Part shown: in pieces, positions 32,529 through 44,095 of the stretch
Numbering within the stretch: the stretch's first letter is position 1
How the letters are laid out: every line of letters begins with the position of its first letter
NCBI GenBank assembly: GCA_025267735.1
Contig: CM046311.1
Span: 24,345,020 to 24,409,019 of the forward strand
Direction of reading: 5' to 3'
DNA length: 64,000 nucleotides
Source of the DNA: Mactra quadrangularis
Lineage: Eukaryota; Mollusca; Bivalvia; Venerida; Mactridae
Notes under the pieces: model-generated
The model's input: the letters and a program-made list of their open reading frames with translations, nothing else
Told to the model about the DNA's origin: nothing
Databases searched by the model: none
Position numbers and translations under genes: made by a program

Positions 32529-33026
32529 GGGATTTTATATAACAGGGATTTGTAACGAAGTGCTTTTTTGAATTTTCAAGGTCGTCACTGTCTATAACTG
32601 GCCGAAGCAGGCTGTACAAACTATTCCAGAGTTTAAAAACTTGATTTATGATTTTGTACATGTCTTCCATGCAACTTGTGAATGTTTCTGAAGTTTTTGA
32701 CAAAAAATTGTTGTAATTATGACCGAAAATATGACTTTAGGTGATGTAAAATGGGGCTAAAATGGCAGATCGGCGGGAAAATGCATTAATTTGTGAAACA
32801 GACTGTGAGCGTATTTTACCTCAAAATTATCTAGAAACACATTTTTCCTAACATTTATATCAATTTGAATGGTACTGGTACAAAATTTCATGTGCATATC
32901 TTTATTTAAACTTGTTATACGTGTTTTCCGTATGGGCCGAAATAATAGCGACGACAGTGAAATTTGATGAAAATCTATTACATTTACTTATCGTTACAAA
33001 TCCCTGTTATATAAAATCCCTGGCTA
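32529..33026 (+). mobile_element. MITE, AGGGATTTTATATAACAGGG family, copy 2
   Basis: Long, near-perfect inverted ends: AGGGATTTTATATAACAGGG on the left and CCCTGTTATATAAAATCCCT on the right, extended on both sides by GATTTGTAACGA and its inverse. 32485-32703 on the minus strand is an open frame shared with copy 1, but without coding evidence. Confidence 0.85.
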
Positions 33027-33345
33027 AACGAAACTTCTAAGTATCCCGATTTCAAGAATGTATAAAATGTTTGTTTTTAATCTGTCCGATGTCCGATCGA
33101 TTGCATGGCTTTTATGCTCTTTTATTGATGCAAAACTGGTTTTGTCGTGCGTGTGTGCGTTGATACTGGAATATTTCTAATTGTCTTGATTTAACAGAAA
33201 AAATAGAATTAGAGATCTTAACTTTATAGGTGACACACCGCCTTGCAAAATACCTATGGCAAATTCTCGTTCTAGTGGCGACATTCGAGCTATTTCTTGT
33301 TTTATTCGTTGTGCATATCAACACACATGTGTGTTTAAAACAGTA
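33027..33345. mobile_element. partial TIR element, ACTTAACGAAACTTC family
   Basis: Begins AAACGAAACTTCTAAGTATC and continues to GTGCATATCAACACACATGT, matching the left two-thirds of 16955-17536. The MITE at 32529-33026 appears to be inserted at its outer end. Confidence 0.65.
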
Positions 33346-35415
33346 TTGATAAAAACCCTATTTACAAATGTATATTAAAGCCCAGAGTAAAAATCCCTAA
33401 AGCGACCCGTTGTATAGTTGACAATACACCACGAAAGAACAAAGCTATTGTATTATCATTCGGACATGTAATTTTACATATATAGAAAACTACAAAGAAC
33501 ATTTTTGTCACGTACACACATTATTATGACAATCGGTTAATCGTGGTATATTGATATTAAACAACGATATAAGTGTCAACTCTCAACGGTAAAGAAAGTG
33601 GCATTTTTATACACACTACTTTACTCACTCAGGATCGTAAGGCTACGACTTAGCCACATTTCTTACTTCCATGGTACATGTGTAAATACTTCAAACCTTT
33701 ATTTGTTTTCGGAAGGTTTCAGTATATGAAGGCTTGTGTACATAATAATCTCTACTTATGTACCAGAATAAGAAAATATAAAAGTGTGAAATATAAAATA
33801 ACAAGCCCCATTTTAAATGTACTTCAAGAGACGTTTCAATGTTGAGAAACATGTAACTTATATATGACTAGAAGATACTACATAAATTTCATCATTTATA
33901 AAATATTTGGCTAACATTCTAATAAGTAAAACATAAGTATTATCGCCAAAAATGTCTATGAAATTTAATACACACCCATGAATTTGTTTAAAAGTAATAA
34001 ACACGACACGGCACGACAAATTCACACTTAGTCGTATCTTCGCATTTTCGTTTTTTTCTAATCTTTGCGACAAGGGAACGAAAATACGACAGAATAAATA
34101 CGACAATACGTCAGATAAAATGTGTCGCGTTTTCGCATTACATCTGTCGTATCTTAGGTTGTTCGTTTCTTCGCCACGAAGATTAGAAATAACGAAGGCA
34201 CGAAAAATTCACAGTTTGTCGTATCTTCGCATTTTCTAATCTTCGCGGCGAAGAAACGAAAATACGACATTGCGTAAATCAGCCACTATAGACTACACTG
34301 TCTTCCACAAATCAGAACTTGCCGTCTAAATAAACGGAGTTCTATTAACAATGTTGATATTGTTGATCGTTGCCTACGAAAATATCCGTGGCCGTACGTG
34401 TAGTGAAGTAAATCTTGTCATTTATATTGTAATTACGTCATTATACGAACAAGTTTAGGTAATTCATTTTACTAAGTTAAAACATCGACTTTTACATACA
34501 GTCCTCTAATTATGTACGTAAGTTTTTTACATAATATACTAATTTTCGTGTACTCGTACATACCTTTAATTACATTATATTGTCCACTTTACGAGAAAAT
34601 TAAAAATATCAGTTTATTAATCAGTTTTTAGACTTTCGGCGGTTTCACCGAAAGGCTTAAGTTATACCACAAATCGAAAGCTATCAACGAAAATGCCTGA
34701 CCAGTTTAACCTGCGGAGTGATACATATGTCTTTGATTTACTACGCAGACAATTTCTAGGCGATAAAAGTAGTTCCGTGATCTGACTCATCTGTTTAATG
34801 TAATAATACTGTGGTTATTCAAAGTATTACTTGAAGTTTAAGTTTTTTACAGTATCGTACCATATTTATCATATTTAACTACACTAATGAACCTATAGAA
34901 TTAGTATGCAAAGTGTACAGGGGAAATCAGTACTTCAAGATTTTGTATGGCAAAAGGAGGCAATAAAATCTTTATAATATTTGCCAGTAATACAGGGTAG
35001 AATAAACACGTCGCCCGCATTTTTTGCCCTGCTCGATTTGTGCTCGAGTCCAATGTGTAAGAAGTAATCATTAGTATGGATTTGTTAGGTTTGAATGTGC
35101 ACGAAAGTCTTTCTTTGATTATGTACACGGCAGCATTAAATTAACCTGTTAAATGTTAATGCATGATGTATATGTTCGCACACGTATTATTATTGAAATG
35201 TTACTTGCTCAAATATAGTACATATATACAATATACAGTGTCCTGGGTTGTTTATATGTGATTTATTAACAGAACCTTCTATCAGTATTGCTTAATTATT
35301 TTGTTTTTCTATTTATTTATTTTTAATAAAATATATTGTTTAGTTTAAATACTTTCAACTTTGTGTTATTTTATTTCTCATTATTGTTTTATGTGTAAGA
35401 GAAAAACTGCTAGTA
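33346..35415. other. non-coding interval
   Basis: No gene is supported. From 33990 to 34275 the block TCGTATCTTCGCATTTTC and its variants recur in both orientations (for example CGAAGATTAGAAA and TTTCTAATCTTCG), so this part can fold. The rest is plain AT-rich DNA. Confidence 0.35.
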
Positions 35416-35814
35416 TATAGTCCAACAATATTAAAATGAGCTTCACTTTTATGCAAGAATAATTATATTAAACTCAGTATTTACAGTCTATTTTTGTATT
35501 CCTTTGTAAAGCCCACTTTATCGGAAGCTTTCGACAAAATACACGTACTGAACAATTAATTTTGTTTTCATGAGAATAAATACTTTGAAGCTATGCCATA
35601 ATATTGCGGACTTACGTGTTCCCCCGAAAATCTAATCTGTTAAAAATTAAAAGTACAATAACATGCAACTTATTCAAAATTGATTTATTGTCACATGGGT
35701 TGTTATAAACATGCGTATAACCATATAAACGCTTACGGAAAATCACGATTTAATGTAAGTGTGTAATTACTATAATTGGGTAGTTCAAGCTCAGGTTGAT
35801 ATTGTTGCTCTATA
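35416..35814. mobile_element. MITE, ACAATATTAACCTGAGCTTGA family, copy 4
   Basis: Left end TATAGTCCAACAATATTAAA, right end AGCTCAGGTTGATATTGTTG then CTATA. It ends about 115 bp before the minisatellite. Confidence 0.75.
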
Positions 35815-35930
35815 CTTAAAACATATTGTTGTGTCATGACTTATATAGAAAACAACATCTGCTTGGTCAGGCGGTTTGTCTATAAATCTTTGAAAAGTCA
35901 GTAGAACTCTACTTGTTCAATACATAATGC

Positions 35931-37601
35931 TACCATGTACAAGACCTTTGTCCTACATTTATGTATTGTATTGTATCTAGCACCATGTACAAGACATTTG
36001 TCCTACATTTATGTATTGTATTGTATCTAGCACCATGTACAAGACATTTGTCCTACATATATGTATTGTATTGTATGGAGCACCATGTACAAGACCTTTG
36101 TCCTACATATATGTATTGTATTGTATGGAGCACCATGTACAAGACATTTGTCCTACATATATGTGATGTATTGTATTGTATAGAGCACCATGTACAAGAC
36201 ATTTGTCCTACATATATGTATTGTATTGTATGGAGCACCATGCACAAGACCTTTGTCCTACATATATGTATTGTATTGTATGGAGCACCATGTACAAGAC
36301 ATTTGTCCTACATATATGTGATGTATTGTATTGTATGGAGCACCATGTACAAGACATTTGTCCTACATATATGTGATGTATTGTATTGTAAGGAGCACCA
36401 TGTACAAGACATTTGTCCTACATATATGTGATGTATTGTATTGTATGGAGCACCACGTACAAGACCTTTGTCCTACATATATGTGATGTATTGTATTGTA
36501 AGGAGCACCATGTACAAGACATTTGTCCTATATATATGTGATGTATTGTATTGTATGGAGCACCATGCACAAGACATTTGTCCTACATATATGTGATATA
36601 TTGTATTGTATGGAGCACCATGTACAAGACCTTTGTCCTACATATATGTGATGTATTGTATTGTAAGGAGCACCATGTACAAGACATTTGTCCTACATAT
36701 ATGTGATGTATTGTATTGTATGGAGCACCATGTACAAGACATTTGTCCTACATATATGTGATGTATTGTATTGTATGGAGCACCATGTACAAGACATTTG
36801 TCCTACATATATGTGATGTATTGTATTGTATGGAGCACCATGTACAAACATTTGTCCTACATATATGTGATGTATTGTATTGTAAGGAGCACCATGTACA
36901 AGACATTTGTCCTACATATATGTGATGTATTGTATTGTATGGAGCACCACGTACAAGACCTTTGTCCTACATATATGTGATGTATTGTATTGTAAGGAGC
37001 ACCATGTACAAGACATTTGTCCTACATATATGTGATGTATTGTATTGTATGGAGCACCATGTACAAACATTTGTCCTACATATATGTGATGTATTGTATT
37101 GTATGGAGCACCATGTACAAACATTTGTCCTACATATATGTGATGTATTGTATTGTATGGAGCACCATGTACAAGACATTTGTCCTACATATATGTGATG
37201 TATTGTATTGTATGGAGCACCATGTACAAGACATTTGTCCTACATATATGTGATGTATTGTATTGTATGGAGCACCATGTACAAGACATTTGTCCTACAT
37301 ATATGTGATGTATTGTATTGTATGGAGCACCATGTACAAGACCTTTGTCCTACATATATGTGATGTATTGTATTGTATGGAGCACCATGTACAAACATTT
37401 GTCCTACATATATGTGATGTATTGTATTGTAAGGAGCACCATGTACAAGACATTTGTCCTACATATATGTGATGTATTGTATTGTATGGAGCACCATGCA
37501 CAAGACCTTTGTCCTACATATATGTGATGTATTGTATTGTATGTAGCACCATGTACAAGACCTTTGTCCTACATATATGTGATGTATTGTATTGTATAGA
37601 G
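35931..37601 (+). repeat. minisatellite, 50-55-bp unit, about 31 copies
   Basis: Consensus core: GAGCACCATGTACAAGACAT, TTGTCCTACATATATGTG, ATGTATTGTATTGTATG. The first few units are 50 bp (lacking GTGAT), most are 55 bp, and several are 53 bp (GTACAAACATT in place of GTACAAGACATT). Point variants alternate in blocks (ACATTTG or ACCTTTG; TATGGAG or TAAGGAG; CATGCAC or CACGTAC), which shows that runs of several units were copied together. Open frames on both strands result from the repeat. Confidence 0.97.
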
Positions 37602-37607
37602 CATACA

Positions 37608-37896
37608 TTTTTTTAATTGGGTTTAACGCCGTGTCAACACATTTCTGGTCATTTTACGGCGTCCAGCGCACCTATCCTAGCTTTCCTGGAACCTTGTCTA
37701 GAATCAGTACTCACCTACCCTTCCACAAATCCGGCAACTTCTCCATATTATCTAATCAATGGAGGAAAATTGACATTATTGTCAAATTTTCATGAAAGGG
37801 TATAACCTCCTTTGCTGGGATTCGAATCCGTACCTCCTTCGGGACAAGAGATTCAAAATCCCGGCGCGCTATCAACTGCGCTATCGACCAGGGTTG
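37608..37896 (-). mobile_element. tRNA-derived SINE at the end of the minisatellite, 9-bp TSD
   Basis: Full-length antisense copy. The tail is at 37608 (poly-T then AATTGGGTTTAACGCC) and the tRNA-like head at the right (ATTCGAATCCGTACCTCC, CTATCAACTGCGCTATCGAC). The direct repeat GAGCATACA flanks it at 37599-37607 and 37897-37905. It inserted exactly at the outer edge of the array. Confidence 0.93.
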
Positions 37897-37905
37897 GAGC
37901 ATACA

Positions 37906-39348
37906 CTACATTGGCACTAGTTCTCGGTCATATCTCACCAGTCAGTTGTTCTACCTAATGTCACTAAACCTAACCTATCATCACTACAAGGTTCAGGATG
38001 ATTACTTTTATAAAAGTTCTAAATGTATACAAGAGGGTCTTGATGACCATAAATCGCTCACCTGAGATTAGTTGTGTTTGTTCGCAAATAAAATTGTGAG
38101 TGTTGATGGTCATGAGACAAGGGGTCATAGCAATAAACTATGCATAAGTTCTAGGGTTTGGGATTTCAGACAATATTTTTAAAAATCTTTCTAACACATA
38201 AGCCTAAGTAAAATAAAATGACCCTTGAAACGGGGTCAATTTTGCTCCTGGGACCACAATTCGAAAAAAAACCAACAACATAGATGTCCATTAGACAATA
38301 CTACGTACCAAATATATAATCTTTAGGCTTTTTGGTTAAAGAAAATAATATTTAACAGGCTTTATAATTAATTTTTAATACTAAGGCAATGTGACCTAGT
38401 TTTTGACCCCAGACGATCTATATTCGAACTAGACATCATCTAAACAACTTTTCTAACAAATTCCCGAGATAGTCCAGATAAAAAAGGTAACCTCTAGACT
38501 GTTAACAAGGTTGTTTCATATGTGGGCTTCATTACAGTGTACCCTGTTTTTGACAGCAAGTCACTTTTGAACTCAACCTAAAATTCGAAGAGATAAACAC
38601 TCTGACGAAGTTTCATAAAGATCAGCTAAAATGTGACCACTAAAGTGTTAACATACGTTTCATATGATTTGAGCAACTGACATTCTTTTGAACCGCACAT
38701 GACCCACTTTTGAACTATAAATTATTTTTTGTGTGAGATCTTGGTCTGGTTTAACTATGTATTGTTGATTATGATACAAAACCTATCAAGTCAATATGTG
38801 GTGCAGTGGTATAGTGAATTCTTACGATACATGAAGTTGTATGCTCAAATGATGCCATATTTCTTATTTTCATTATGATTGATACAAAAATATATGTTTT
38901 ATACATACGTGTGCACGAGTTCCTCGAGAAACGAAATATAGAAAAGTATGGAAACAAAATATTTGACGGATTATGTAGTCACCATGGCTGCGCGTAATAA
39001 TAAATACACAAAAACTTGAATATTAAAAAATGACCATACATTTTGCAAGACGGAAAAGGGGAATTCAGATCTTGAAGAAATTTAGAAAAAAACATCAAAA
39101 GAAAAACATTTATATACTACATTAAGAGAGAAAAAATCTTATATCAATATAATATTTAAATGCATGTACAATAATGTTGCGGGGTTCGAACCCACAGGCA
39201 ACAAAAACAAAGTTATCACTGGTCTCGCACACTTAACCTCTTCATGACTATCGAGCATTTAGTAAACTTATGTTGTAATTAGATTAAATAAACAAAACAT
39301 GATTCGAAAAATAAGTTGCTCACCCCCAAGAATGGTATGACCGACCTT
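37906..39348. other. non-coding interval
   Basis: AT-rich intergenic sequence without a gene, RNA or bounded repeat that I can support. Confidence 0.3.
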
Positions 39349-39361
39349 GAAAAATCACAGG

Positions 39362-39591
39362 CCACGACTGTGGCGTAGTGGTTAGCATGTCTAACTTCGA
39401 ATCCGGAGATCGTGGGTATGAGTCCGGTCACGGTAGGTCATACCCTATACATGAGTTGTTGGCCTCAGTAAGTTAATACTGGTGGTAGAAAAGTGTCCAA
39501 GAAACCTATAGAAGGAAGAGCTGGCTGTCGTATATATGACCTTAATATGTGTTGAATACGACGTTAAAACCCAATTTAAAAAAAAAGAAAA
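39362..39591 (+). mobile_element. tRNA-derived SINE, second head type, 13-bp TSD
   Basis: Head CCACGACTGTGGCGTAGTGG with A box TGGCGTAGTGGTTAGCATG and a B-box-like GGGTATGAGTCC. This differs from the other two SINE heads. The tail TACGACGTTAAAACCCAATT is related to theirs. The direct repeat GAAAAATCACAGG flanks it at 39349-39361 and 39592-39604. Confidence 0.9.
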
Positions 39592-39945
39592 GAAAAATCA
39601 CAGGTCGTTGTCGAAATGTACATTGTATAAACTTATAAGTGAACTAAATGTCTATTTATCACTCGTACATGGGACATTGAGTAGACTGATAAATGTCCTG
39701 AATGTCAAACCATAGTTAAACGTTTGACATGTTCGAGTATCATTGAAGCCAAGTATATATATTTGTACAAGTTAAGATATACAGAACAAATTTGCAACTA
39801 TTTATCTTTGTGGATCACATTAAGAGTACTTGAATATTTAATTATCATTCTATTTATCAAAACAGTTCAATAAAACTTTCTGCCACAAAGACAGGTATGT
39901 GAAAAAATAATGAATGTATTTTGTGATAAGGTTTTAATAAAAAAG

Positions 39946-40825
39946 TAGGGCTGGGTTAGAGTTCGAATATTCGTTTTTGATATTCGAATATATTCGAATA
40001 TTCGTTTTTATAGAGCTAAAAAAGATTCCAAGTATGTCAGTGCCTCGTATCACGATGTTCGTGTCCAAATTTGTTTATCTGAATACTAGGCCACTTACAA
40101 TTAACAATATCCAGAGTTTCAATGAAATTTTGAATAAATTTTGATTAGCCATTTTTTTCTAAATCGAGTCAGCAGCGTGTTCAGTTACCTCGAACGTTCC
40201 AAAACGTTTCGTAACGATACATTCGGAACTCCTCGGCCATTCGCTGCGAATAATCTAATCTAAAAAAAACAAATATACGATCGTTAAGGCAATGAGTGAT
40301 GTTTCAAAATTTATGGACTAAAAACGTGTATAATTATATATACTCACTGATTTGTTTACTTTAACACCGGTAGTCTAAATATGTCCGAGATTATTCGCAG
40401 CGAATGGCCGAGGAGTTCCGAATGTATCGTTACGGAACGTTTTGTAACGTTTAGGGTAATTGAACAGGCTACGGTGTTCGGCTTTACTTTTCTTCACAAT
40501 GATAAACGGCTATTATCTATTGTGTTCGGAAACAATGAAGTGCCGACTACGACGTATTACAGGAAAGGACGGTACCCTAATGAGCTATCTATAATCAAGG
40601 TTTGGACTATAATTGCGGGTCATAACCTTTCCTTAATTGACCTGTGTTAAACAAACATGCAAATTTGAAACAGGCTTCTTAAACTACAGTTTAAATTGCA
40701 ACTTTGTTGGGCAAAATTTGAAAACAGCTCATTTTTATGCTGAGAATTTTGAATATTCGTATTCGTTTTTCAATATTAGAATATTCGGTGACGATCCGAA
40801 TAATCGAATATTTTTCCCGGCCCTA
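39946..40825. mobile_element. hAT-type fold-back element, 880 bp, 8-bp TSD
   Basis: Starts TAGGGCTGGG and ends CCGGCCCTA, flanked by the direct repeat TAAAAAAG (39938-39945 and 40826-40833). Subterminal regions are rich in GAATATTCG. Nested inside is a long inverted repeat whose inner arms, 40230-40266 and 40389-40425, match perfectly (from CATTCGGAACTCCTCGG to GCGAATAATCT). An 89-residue open frame at 40381 lies over one arm and is not a gene. Confidence 0.88.
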
Positions 40826-41072
40826 TAAAAAAGTAATATTACGGAACAATTACCGAAACCCTTATTTATCGTTTGTACGCTGGGTTCTCATCAGTGGATC
40901 AGAGGGTGATTTTCGGCATTGAAATGTCGACAATGATATCAATTTTCCTTCTTTCAATAAAACCCTGACCACAATTCTTGCCAGGTAAGGAAACACTGAT
41001 CAATCACATATTAAGCTGGTTAGGTAAGGAAGCCATTATAAATATCCAAACATCAACGTATTTATTATCTAT

Positions 41073-41148
41073 CATTCGGAACTACCTCGGCGATCTTTCG
41101 CAGATAAAGGTATATCTTCGTAGATGATCGCAGAGGTTGTTCCGAATG
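41073..41148. mobile_element. 76-bp palindromic element, CATTCGGAAC family, 9-bp TSD
   Basis: Ends CATTCGGAACTACCTCGGCG and CAGAGGTTGTTCCGAATG. The direct repeat ATTATCTAT flanks it at 41064-41072 and 41149-41157. Same family as 26110-26184. Confidence 0.88.
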
Positions 41149-41157
41149 ATTATCTAT

Positions 41158-42725
41158 ATGTACCGACTCAACATAAAGATTATTCTATTCTAAAGTAATG
41201 ATAAACAATTTAAATTAAAAATACTAACTACTATTTACTCTCGTAGTACAAACACAATTATAGTTTGAGCAAAGTTTACAGTTATGTACTTTGTTCCAGA
41301 ATATTTTAAAGGGATATACAGTTACAGTCAATAATAACATTCAACTGAACGAATTAAAACATGTGGCATACACATTGTTGAAAACGAAAGTAGGACACTG
41401 AGGCATTCACCAAGCTATTTATAGATTTGTTTTCTGTCGTACTTGCTGAAATTAAACATTTTCATTGGTCGCTTCTAGTCTTTTCAACATTCTTAGGCGG
41501 TTATGATATCTTTTTAATAGGATTATACTAATGTTGCACAATAAAAAGCTCTAGTATCTTCTCATCAGTAAATGCATATTTTAACAATAATCTATTTTTA
41601 GCCAACCTGACCCACGTGGGTCTAGTTAGGAAACACCCATAATATAAAGAATAAATATAGAAATATTTTGCCAAGTAATATATCAGTTTGTCTGTTTCAA
41701 TCACAATTATGAAAATATAATGCAGAACCAGGAAAACTGGAACTGAAAATTTTGCCCACTAATCCCTTTAAAAGCGTATTTTGGGTACTGCATGGTGATA
41801 AGTTGTAGAAATGTTAGATAAGAAAGTCAATTCATGGTTTAAAAAATGATTTCTGATATCATTCATGTATGTACCATGTTATAACTATTGACAGTGTTTA
41901 GTTTATGTTATGTATTTAAGATTAAACTTCCTGAAAGTCAATATTTGGTTATAATTTATTATATACACTAAATACCCTGACAGAAAGGTTTCATTTATCA
42001 TTCTGTACATTTAGTACTGTCTGTGTACTGCTGAAAAAGACGGACAAATGACAGGCAATCCTAGGTTTCTATAGCTGTGTGTTTCTAAGAAAGTAAAAAA
42101 AAAACATGGACAAAGGGTAAGTGTATTGTTGCCAAACATTCCGCTAATACACTGAAAATTTCATATAACATCATATTTATGTTATAAACCGTTGAAAATA
42201 TAGTTCAAAGATATAGAAAGTACATGTCAGATAATCACTATGAAATTGGTTTGATTAAAAACTAAGGAAATTGCTTACATAACAAAGGACGAGAGACTAC
42301 GAGGGTAGTTAAATTCATAATGTAATACATATAGGTCGTGTACACTGGCAACCATTCTCGTTCTGCATCTGGCGCACGCATAGGCGGATTCATGGGGGGG
42401 GCGGACCCGGCGTACACCCTCCTCCAAATTTTACTCTTTTGCCATCAATTTACCTTGATTGCAGCAATGTGGATAGAACTGCTGTTTAATAAATTTTCTA
42501 CGTATAACACCATTCCATTAAAAATTATTTTTCAATTTTAAAAGCTCATGTGTAAATTTTCGTTTATTTTCAAACTGGATTTTTTTAATGAAAAATCAAA
42601 TCACTATCAATTTCTAATTGAACCTTTATGATTTACATAGATCTATGTACATGAGTCTGAATAATAGATACTAGATTTCTAAATACATTTTGAAATTATA
42701 TTTGATATAATCCAACAAATACAGA
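41158..42725. other. non-coding interval
   Basis: No gene or RNA is supported. Near 42375 a GGCGGATTCATGGGGGGGGC stretch resembles an end of the GGGGCGGATC elements at 42832 and 43467. Confidence 0.3.
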
Positions 42726-43363
42726 TACACTGCCCTCCAAAAGTTCCTTCACGTACATTACAATTAGTTAAATTGTTACAAATTTCAAGTTCAAGTTTGA
42801 AGAATTATTAAGTTATTGTTTATTTCATAATCGGGGCGGATCCAGGATTTTTTTCTAGAGGGGTCCGAACTTTTCTAGGGGGGGGGGGGGTCGGAACTTT
42901 TCTAGGGGGGGGGGTCCGAACCTCGAACCACAACCACATTATACACATTTTGCAGAAAAAATGCAAATGTTGATATTAAAAACTACATAACCATTAATTC
43001 TATGTTAAGCACCAGACCCCCTTGACCCCCTGCTAGATCCGCCTATGTCATTCATTATTCATGCAATGAAAACAAAATTTTATTGGTACAATTTATTTTA
43101 TAGAGTTGCAGCAACAGTTAGAACAGCCTCCAAAACTATGGTAGACCTAATATATCTCAATGAACCATTATCAAGTTAGAGATATTTTTGTTATTTCACA
43201 TAGGCCTACAGAAGAAAAAGGTACTGATTTCAAAATGCAAACTTAAAGAACATTAAATAATAAACTGTTTTTACAAATCAGGGAATTAGGTAAATGTTTG
43301 AAACTCCATTTTTAAAGTACAATGTCAATAATAAATATGTGAAGGAACTTTGAGAGGACAGTA
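42726..43363. mobile_element. Tc1/mariner-like MITE with a nested hAT-like element
   Basis: The ends TACACTGCCCTCCAAAAGTT, TCCTTCAC and GTGAAGGAACTTTGAGAGGA, CAGTA are inverses, with TA at both borders. It is related to the nested MITE at 11698. The GGGGCGGATC element at 42832-43046 interrupts it. Confidence 0.78.
42832..43046 (+). mobile_element. GGGGCGGATC-ended element, copy 1
   Basis: Starts CGGGGCGGATCCAGGATTTT and ends GCTAGATCCGCCTATG. It contains poly-G/poly-C runs and GTCCGAACTTTTCTAGGG repeats. Such ends are typical of hAT-like MITEs. An inverted partner lies at 43467. Confidence 0.7.
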
Positions 43364-43466
43364 TGTTATTATTGATCTTTACCTGATCAGTATTATAATA
43401 TTATGTAGTTAATAGAGTTGAGTATCTTATGAGAAAATGTGAATGTTAGACAAATATCTATTTCAT

Positions 43467-43733
43467 TGGCGGATCTAGCGGGGGTCAGGGGGGTCCGGAC
43501 CCCACCCGGAATTTCCAAATGTATATCTGTACATTAGTGTATTTATTGACTGTAAGTCATTTTTAAGTTGCCTGAAGCTATTTTTCTTGGTGCTTAACAT
43601 AAATTTAATGGTTATTTACTTTTTATTATTAATATGTTGCATTATTCTGCAAAATGTGATTTTGGTTCGAAAGTTTGGACCCCCCTTTAAAAAGTTCGGA
43701 CCCCCCTAGAAAAAAATCCTGAATCCGCCCCTG
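43467..43733 (-). mobile_element. GGGGCGGATC-ended element, copy 2, inverted
   Basis: Starts TGGCGGATCTAGCGGGGGTC and ends AATCCTGAATCCGCCCCTG. In reverse it shares AAAAAGTTCGGACCCCCC-type and CTTAACATAAATTTAATGG-type blocks with the copy at 42832. Confidence 0.7.
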
Positions 43734-43986
43734 TATTTATATCAAACAAAAAAGCTAGACTGGTGAATAACGTGTCCCATGTTCTATATATAAAATAAAA
43801 CTTATATAAGTAGAGATTTAAGTCCAGGGTTACCCTAGTGTAGGGACTCGAAACTTTTAGCTTATGTTATTTACTTTATCGGTTAAAGTCCGATATATTC
43901 CGAATTTATTTAAACCTGATCAGGATAACTTCCCCTGATCTGCTGATTTCATACTGTCACTTAATAAGAACACGTATCGGTAACTT

Positions 43987-44075
43987 CCCGTGATAGCTCA
44001 GTTGGTAGAGCGGAGGACTGTAGTGGTTAAAATTCTGTGATCCTTAGGTCGCTGGTTCGAATCCGGCTCGCGGGA
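43987..44075 (+). tRNA. tRNA-Tyr (GUA) with a 16-nt intron
   Basis: Acceptor stem CCCGTGA pairs with TCGCGGG (one T-G), discriminator A. D arm GCTCAGTTGGTAGAGC. Anticodon stem GAGGA/TCCTT with loop CTGTAGA carrying GTA. The intron (44024-44039) interrupts the loop one base after the anticodon, the canonical place. T arm GCTGGTTCGAATCCGGC. The spliced form is 73 nt. A long T-run follows directly. tRNA-Tyr is a substrate of the QTRT1 enzyme encoded in this window. Confidence 0.96.
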
Positions 44076-44076
44076 G

Positions 44077-44095
44077 TTTCTTTTTTTTTTTTTAT
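44077..44095 (+). terminator. RNA polymerase III terminator of tRNA-Tyr
   Basis: TTTC then an unbroken run of more than 10 T directly after the tRNA 3' end. Confidence 0.85.

Noticed and set aside
35961..37527. Many overlapping open frames on both strands, up to 156 aa, with repeated MYKTFVLHI-type peptides
   Set aside because: They follow from the tandem repeat lacking stops in several frames. Units of 50, 53 and 55 bp shift the frame from unit to unit, so no protein is conserved.
35931..37601. CRISPR-like array
   Set aside because: The units are contiguous with no unique spacers, and the genome is eukaryotic. It is a minisatellite.
37592..37805. Open frames of 62-67 aa
   Set aside because: They are reads through the antisense SINE and its flank.
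40381..40922. Open frames of 60-90 aa
   Set aside because: They lie across the arms of the hAT fold-back element, with no domain.
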